From NCBI GenBank assembly GCA_003508835.1, contig PUFA01000287.1, forward strand, positions 868,001 to 932,000: DNA of 64,000 nt, read 5' to 3'. Under the pieces are notes generated by a model, which was not told the DNA's origin, made no database searches, and worked only from the letters and a program-made list of their open reading frames with translations. A program made the position numbers and the translations under genes. Below, piece by piece: positions 59,841 through 64,000 of this stretch (positions are counted from its first letter, which is position 1; every line of letters begins with the position of its first letter). This DNA comes from Eonycteris spelaea (taxonomy: Eukaryota > Chordata > Mammalia > Chiroptera > Pteropodidae).

Positions 59841-61185
59841 TATGGATAAATGCTTTCAAATTTGGAGGGTAGTCCCCAGAAAAGCATTGATGGGTCATAT
59901 GGTAATTATATTCCTAGTTTGGGGGAAACCTCCTTACTGTTTTCCATAGTGGCTGAACCAATTTTACATTTCCATCATTAGTATTTAAGGGTTCTTTTCC
60001 CCACAACCTCTCCAAAACTTGTAATTCTATTGATGAATATCCATTCTACCAGGTGTTGAGATGGTATCTCATTGTGGTTTTGATTTGCATATTTCTAATA
60101 GCTAGTAAAAGTTGAGCATCTTTTCATATATCTGTTGGCCATTGTATGTATTGGGAGAAGTGTCTGTTCAGGTCCTCTACCCAATTTTTAATTGGATCTT
60201 TGGGTATTTTTTTATTGTTTATTTGTATATTTTGGATATGGCCCCTTATCAGAGGTGTTGTTTGCAAATATCTTCTCTCATTCAGTAGGTTGCCTCTCTG
60301 TTTTGTTTGATGGTTTCTTTTGCTATATGGAAGCTTTTTAGTTTCACATAATCCCATTCATTATTTTGCTTTTATGTCCCTTGCCTTTGAGGTCAAATTC
60401 ATAAAATTCTCTCTAAAAACTACAGGTTCGTGAGTTTAATACCTTTGTTTTTCTTCCATGTGATTTGTTTCAGGTCTTATATTGAAATCTGTGATTCATT
60501 TTTAGTTAATTTAGTGTAGGTAACAGATAAACTGTCTAGATTCATTATTTTGCTGTGACTTTCCAATTTTTCCAGCACCATTTATTGAAGAGGCTTTCTT
60601 TTCTCTATTGTGTATTTTGGCTCCTTTGTCTATTTTATTTGCCCATGTATATGTAGATTTATTTCTGGGCTCAATTCTTTTCTATTGGTCTATATGTCGT
60701 TTTTTTTTTTTTCTGCCAGTTGCCATGCTGTTTTTGATTATTGTCACTTTATGTAGTATAATTGAAATCAGGCAGTGTGATACATATGGCTGTGTTCTTT
60801 TTTCTCAGGATTGCTTTTGGCTATTCGAGGCTCTTGTAATTGTTACTTCCATATAAGCCTGATTATTTTTTGTTCTATTTCTTTTTAAAAATGTCATTGG
60901 GAATTTTGATGGGGAATTACATAAATCTATATATTGCTTTTGGGTAATATTGCCATTTTTAACTATGATGATTCTTCCTATTATATCATGTAACATAATT
61001 CTCCATGGACATGAGAGATCTTTCCTTTCCTTGTGTCTTCTTGAATTTCTTTTAATAATGCCTTTTAGTGTTTAGTGCATAGGTACCTTCACACGCTTAT
61101 TAGGTTTATTCCTAAATATTTTATTTCTTTTTACAATGCAAATAGGCTTGCTTTTTCATTTCTCTTTCTGAATTTTATTGTTATA
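59841..61185 (-). mobile_element. Younger L1, antisense, 5' part after nested L1
   Basis: Resumes exactly where the text stopped at 56668: '(c)tttcaaatttggagggtag' then the ORF2 C-terminus up to post-RT text near 61170. An antisense frame of 77 codons (60357-60124) is an ORF2 relic. The 5' end is truncated. Confidence 0.83.
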
Positions 61186-62744
61186 GACTGTTCAAAGGAT
61201 GGAGGATACAGTAGTGAACAAGAGGCTAATGATTTCCTAGTCTATATTCTGGTGGGAAATCATGAGAAAAGATAACTGTATTTTTAAGAAAGTTTTACAA
61301 AAGTACTGGGTATATTTTAATGTCATCAATTATTGTGGATTATAAGTAACAAGTTAAAAAAAAAATATCAGTCTTTTAAATATCCTTTGCAGTATGGCCA
61401 CACTACAGTGCATTAAGGAGGTCTTAGAAGAAATTTCTGTTATTACTTTAGGTTTACATGGTCTAACTGAAGGCTTATTTTTTGATACTTTAGTTGTTGG
61501 AAAGCACAGAACCATAGATTGGAATGAATTTCTATTTCTGGCTTGTTAATTCCAACAAAAAGCATATGGTTTTATAAAACACAAAGAAGACTTCTGCTGT
61601 TTAAAGACTAAGGGATCAGAATTATAAAAAGTTATGTCTGAGAATGTTTTTCAGAAATCTGACAGGGAATTTCCTGTACAGTCTGGAGTGAACAGACTAA
61701 ATATATCTTGGTCTTTGCAGGCTAAGTACCTTTTTATTATCACTAATAATACTCTTGCTTTATTATAGATAGTACATAATACTTCTATTTATCATGTAAT
61801 ATAATTCTCCTAGTAAAATTTATTATACATATAAACATTTATATAGATAACTATTAAAGTTTAAATCATGAAGCAACCTACCTAAATTAATAGCTAGGTA
61901 TGGGACTCCACAGTTATATCAGTGTGTCAGTGAGCCATTGTTGTGTCTACTCAACATCTAAATTTTATACACAACAGTCCTTCTCAAAATTCAATTAACA
62001 TGCCCACATAGTGATTCCCATGAATTATGCTTGTTCAGTGGGCCATGCCGTGACTAGTGTTGGTTGCAGCAGGCTTGCACACCTTAATCCAAGCTGGGAC
62101 AATTAGTTAAGATTGAGGCTGAAAGAAGTTAGTCTATCTTGATGTGTCTAGACCTCATACAAGTGAAACTGGTAGTATGATTGGCATATTTCACACATGC
62201 CACAGCAGAGAATCAATTCTGCAAAGAGATAGTAAGAGAAATGTCACAGATACTCAGAGTCTAGTAAGTAAGGATCTTCCCGGCTTTTTAGTACTAGATC
62301 TAGTCCTTTCCTACCCTTGAGTTCTATGGCACACCCCTGTATTCTTCTAATAAATTTCCTTTATCTCTTTCAGCTGACTATAGTCAGATGAATGTTAACC
62401 AGAGTTCTAGGAGAGAAGTCATAAATGAAGAATTGGAGTAGGCCAAAACTAGGTAGAACTAGGTTGGAAAAAAATAGGAAATGAAGGTTGATAGCAAGAA
62501 ATCCTATAACAAAAAAAGTAGAATGCATGCGGCAAATGAACAAATCTAAAAAGATTCTAAACTGTCACTCATACGTTGTGACATTCCTTCTATGTGGCTT
62601 GGACCAATCTATAGCTAACAAGGACCAAATAGTAATGCATAATATCTCTCATCTATTATCTTCTAATCATTCTCTCTCCAAGTATTTTGTCCAACTTTTT
62701 TTTTACCTAATCAAAAGAGCACTTTATTTCTTTTCTTTTTTTTT
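61186..62744. other. No recognised gene or repeat
   Basis: Unique-looking, about 1.5 kb. 61195-61290 faintly recalls an ancient dispersed repeat ('acagtagtgaacaagaggct'), too weak to call. A frame of 106 codons at 62488-62808 ends in the poly-T of the next L1 and is not supported as coding. Confidence 0.4.
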
Positions 62745-64000
62745 TTTAATGTTTTTTTTTTTTTTTTTATTTTTCTCCCTCTTTCCCATCCCTTCTGGTA
62801 ACCGCTAACCCATTGTCCATCTCCATGAGTCTCTGTTTCTTTGTCCCATTCAATTCATTGCTTTAGTTTTATAGTCCACATATGTGATATCATTGATTTT
62901 CAACCTTTTCTGTCTGGCTTATTTCACTTAGTATGATTATTTTAAGGTCCATTCATGTTGTTGCAAATAGCAAGTATTTCATCTCCTCTTATGGCTAAGT
63001 AATATTTCATTGTATATATGTACCACAAGCTTCTTTAGCCATCATCTATCATAGGACACTTTGGTTGCTTCCTTGTCCGGCTGCTGTGAATGCTGTTGCT
63101 GTGAACATCGATGTACAAATATCTTTTTGAATATGAGTTTCAAGTCTTTGGGGTAAATACCCAGTAGAGGGTTTGCTGAATCATATGGTAGTCAATTTTA
63201 GTTTTTTAGGAAACTTCATACCATTTTCCATAGTGGCCGTACCAATTTGCAGTCCTACCAGCAGTGTATGACAGTTACTATTTTCTCCACATTCTCTCCA
63301 ACATTTGTTACTGCTTTTCCTTTTGATTATAGCCATTCTACCAGGTGTGAGATGGTATCTCATTGTGGTTTTTGATTTGCATATTTTTAATAGCTAGTAA
63401 AGTTGAGTATCTTTTCATATATCTGTTGGCCATTTGTATGTATTTTGGGAAAAGTGCTGTTCAGGTCCTCTGCCATTTTTGATTGGATCATATGATTTTT
63501 TTTGTATATTGAGTTGTATGAGTTCTTTGTATATTTTGGATATTAGGCCCTTATTGAGGCATTGCTTGCAAATATATTTTCCCATTCAGGTGGTTGCTCT
63601 TTACCTTGTTGACAGTTTCTTTTGCTGAGCAGAAGCTTTTTAGTTTGATGTAGTCCCATTCATTTATTTTTGCTTTTACTTCCTTTCCTTTGAGGTCAAA
63701 TTCATAAAATCCTCTTTAAGTCCAAGGTCCTTGAGTTTAGTTCCTATGTTTTCTTCTATGCATTTTATTGTTTCAGGTCTTATATTCAGGTCCTTAATCC
63801 ATTTTGAGTTAATTTTGGTGTGTGTGATAGACAACAGTCTAGTTTCATTCTTTAGCAGGTGGCTTTCCAGTTTTCCCAGCACCATTTATTGAAGAGGCTT
63901 CCTTTATTCCACTGTATTTTTAGCATTTTTGTGAAAATTATTTGCCCATATAATATGGGTTTATTCCTGGACTCTCGATTCTGTTTCACGGTCAGTGTGT
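62745..64000 (-). mobile_element. Younger L1, antisense, runs off the right edge
   Basis: Begins with about 18 T after another T run (62731-62770), then the 3'UTR C-rich tract ('ccctctttcccatcccttct'), ORF2 C-terminus and beyond. The extreme 3' end present in the sister copies (for example 56160-56300) seems missing, so the 3'UTR was cut short before the tail. A 69-codon antisense frame at 63885-63676 is an ORF2 relic. Confidence 0.85.

Noticed and set aside
58527..59849. Several overlapping frames of 60-124 codons on both strands, suggesting a small G+C-rich gene
   Set aside because: The segment is an antisense L1 5'UTR; its counterparts at 30900-32258 and 49843-50885 show the same block order.
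1..64000. CRISPR array, operon, phage or bacterial system
   Set aside because: All direct repeats are microsatellites, tandem duplications, target duplications or transposon copies; the window is mammalian.

Overview
This is an AT-rich mammalian intergenic window, a gene desert built mostly from LINE-1 (L1) fragments of several ages. I see no intact protein-coding gene, tRNA, CRISPR array or bacterial-type operon. Long open frames are short, and those that can be explained are broken L1 ORF1/ORF2, antisense L1, microsatellite translations or a processed pseudogene. Ancient mammalian repeats (MIR, L2, MLT1-type ERVL-MaLR LTRs) confirm a placental mammal. A 5S-rRNA-derived SINE at 36108-36332, flanked by target-site duplications, points to a fruit bat (Pteropodidae), where 5S-derived SINEs (the MEG-R type) are known. 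The lack of any intact L1 and the near absence of other SINEs agree with the reported loss of L1 activity in that family. The species call is inference.

Layout. 1-2860: sense L1 with internal deletions, ending in CA/TA microsatellites. 3000-9900: a very old antisense L1, interrupted by unrelated sequence (4138-4640) and by a younger antisense L1 (5411-6722). 9950-15170: mostly unique sequence with MIRs, a MIR split by an antisense MLT1-type LTR, and a sense MLT1 LTR. 15172-20190: old antisense L1 split by a younger 2.9 kb antisense L1 with a 10-bp target duplication, then sense L1 pieces. 20190-26769: mostly unique, with GGAA and CA microsatellites and one MIR. 26770-28173: a textbook 5'-inverted (twin-primed) L1 with 17-bp target duplications. 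28680-32459: old sense L1 split by an antisense, internally deleted L1.

32459-38460: microsatellite, L1 ends, an unidentified open region, and a sense internally deleted L1 carrying the 5S SINE in its 5'UTR. 38684-44844: the only near-full-length L1 (5'UTR, ORF1, ORF2, 3'UTR), heavily mutated. 44845-47700: an L1 interrupted by an EEF1A1 processed pseudogene (45107-46819). 47745-53490: a 5'-truncated L1, then an old L1 split by another internally deleted L1. 53500-56144: ancient repeats (one L2) and unique sequence. 56145-61185: antisense L1 split by yet another internally deleted L1. 61186-62744: no recognised feature. 62745-64000: antisense L1 running off the end.

There is no gene network here. 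What the window records is a layered history of retrotransposition. The most interesting pattern is that several L1 copies keep their 5' and 3' ends but have lost the ORF2 core, and two of them appear to share the same deletion junction.
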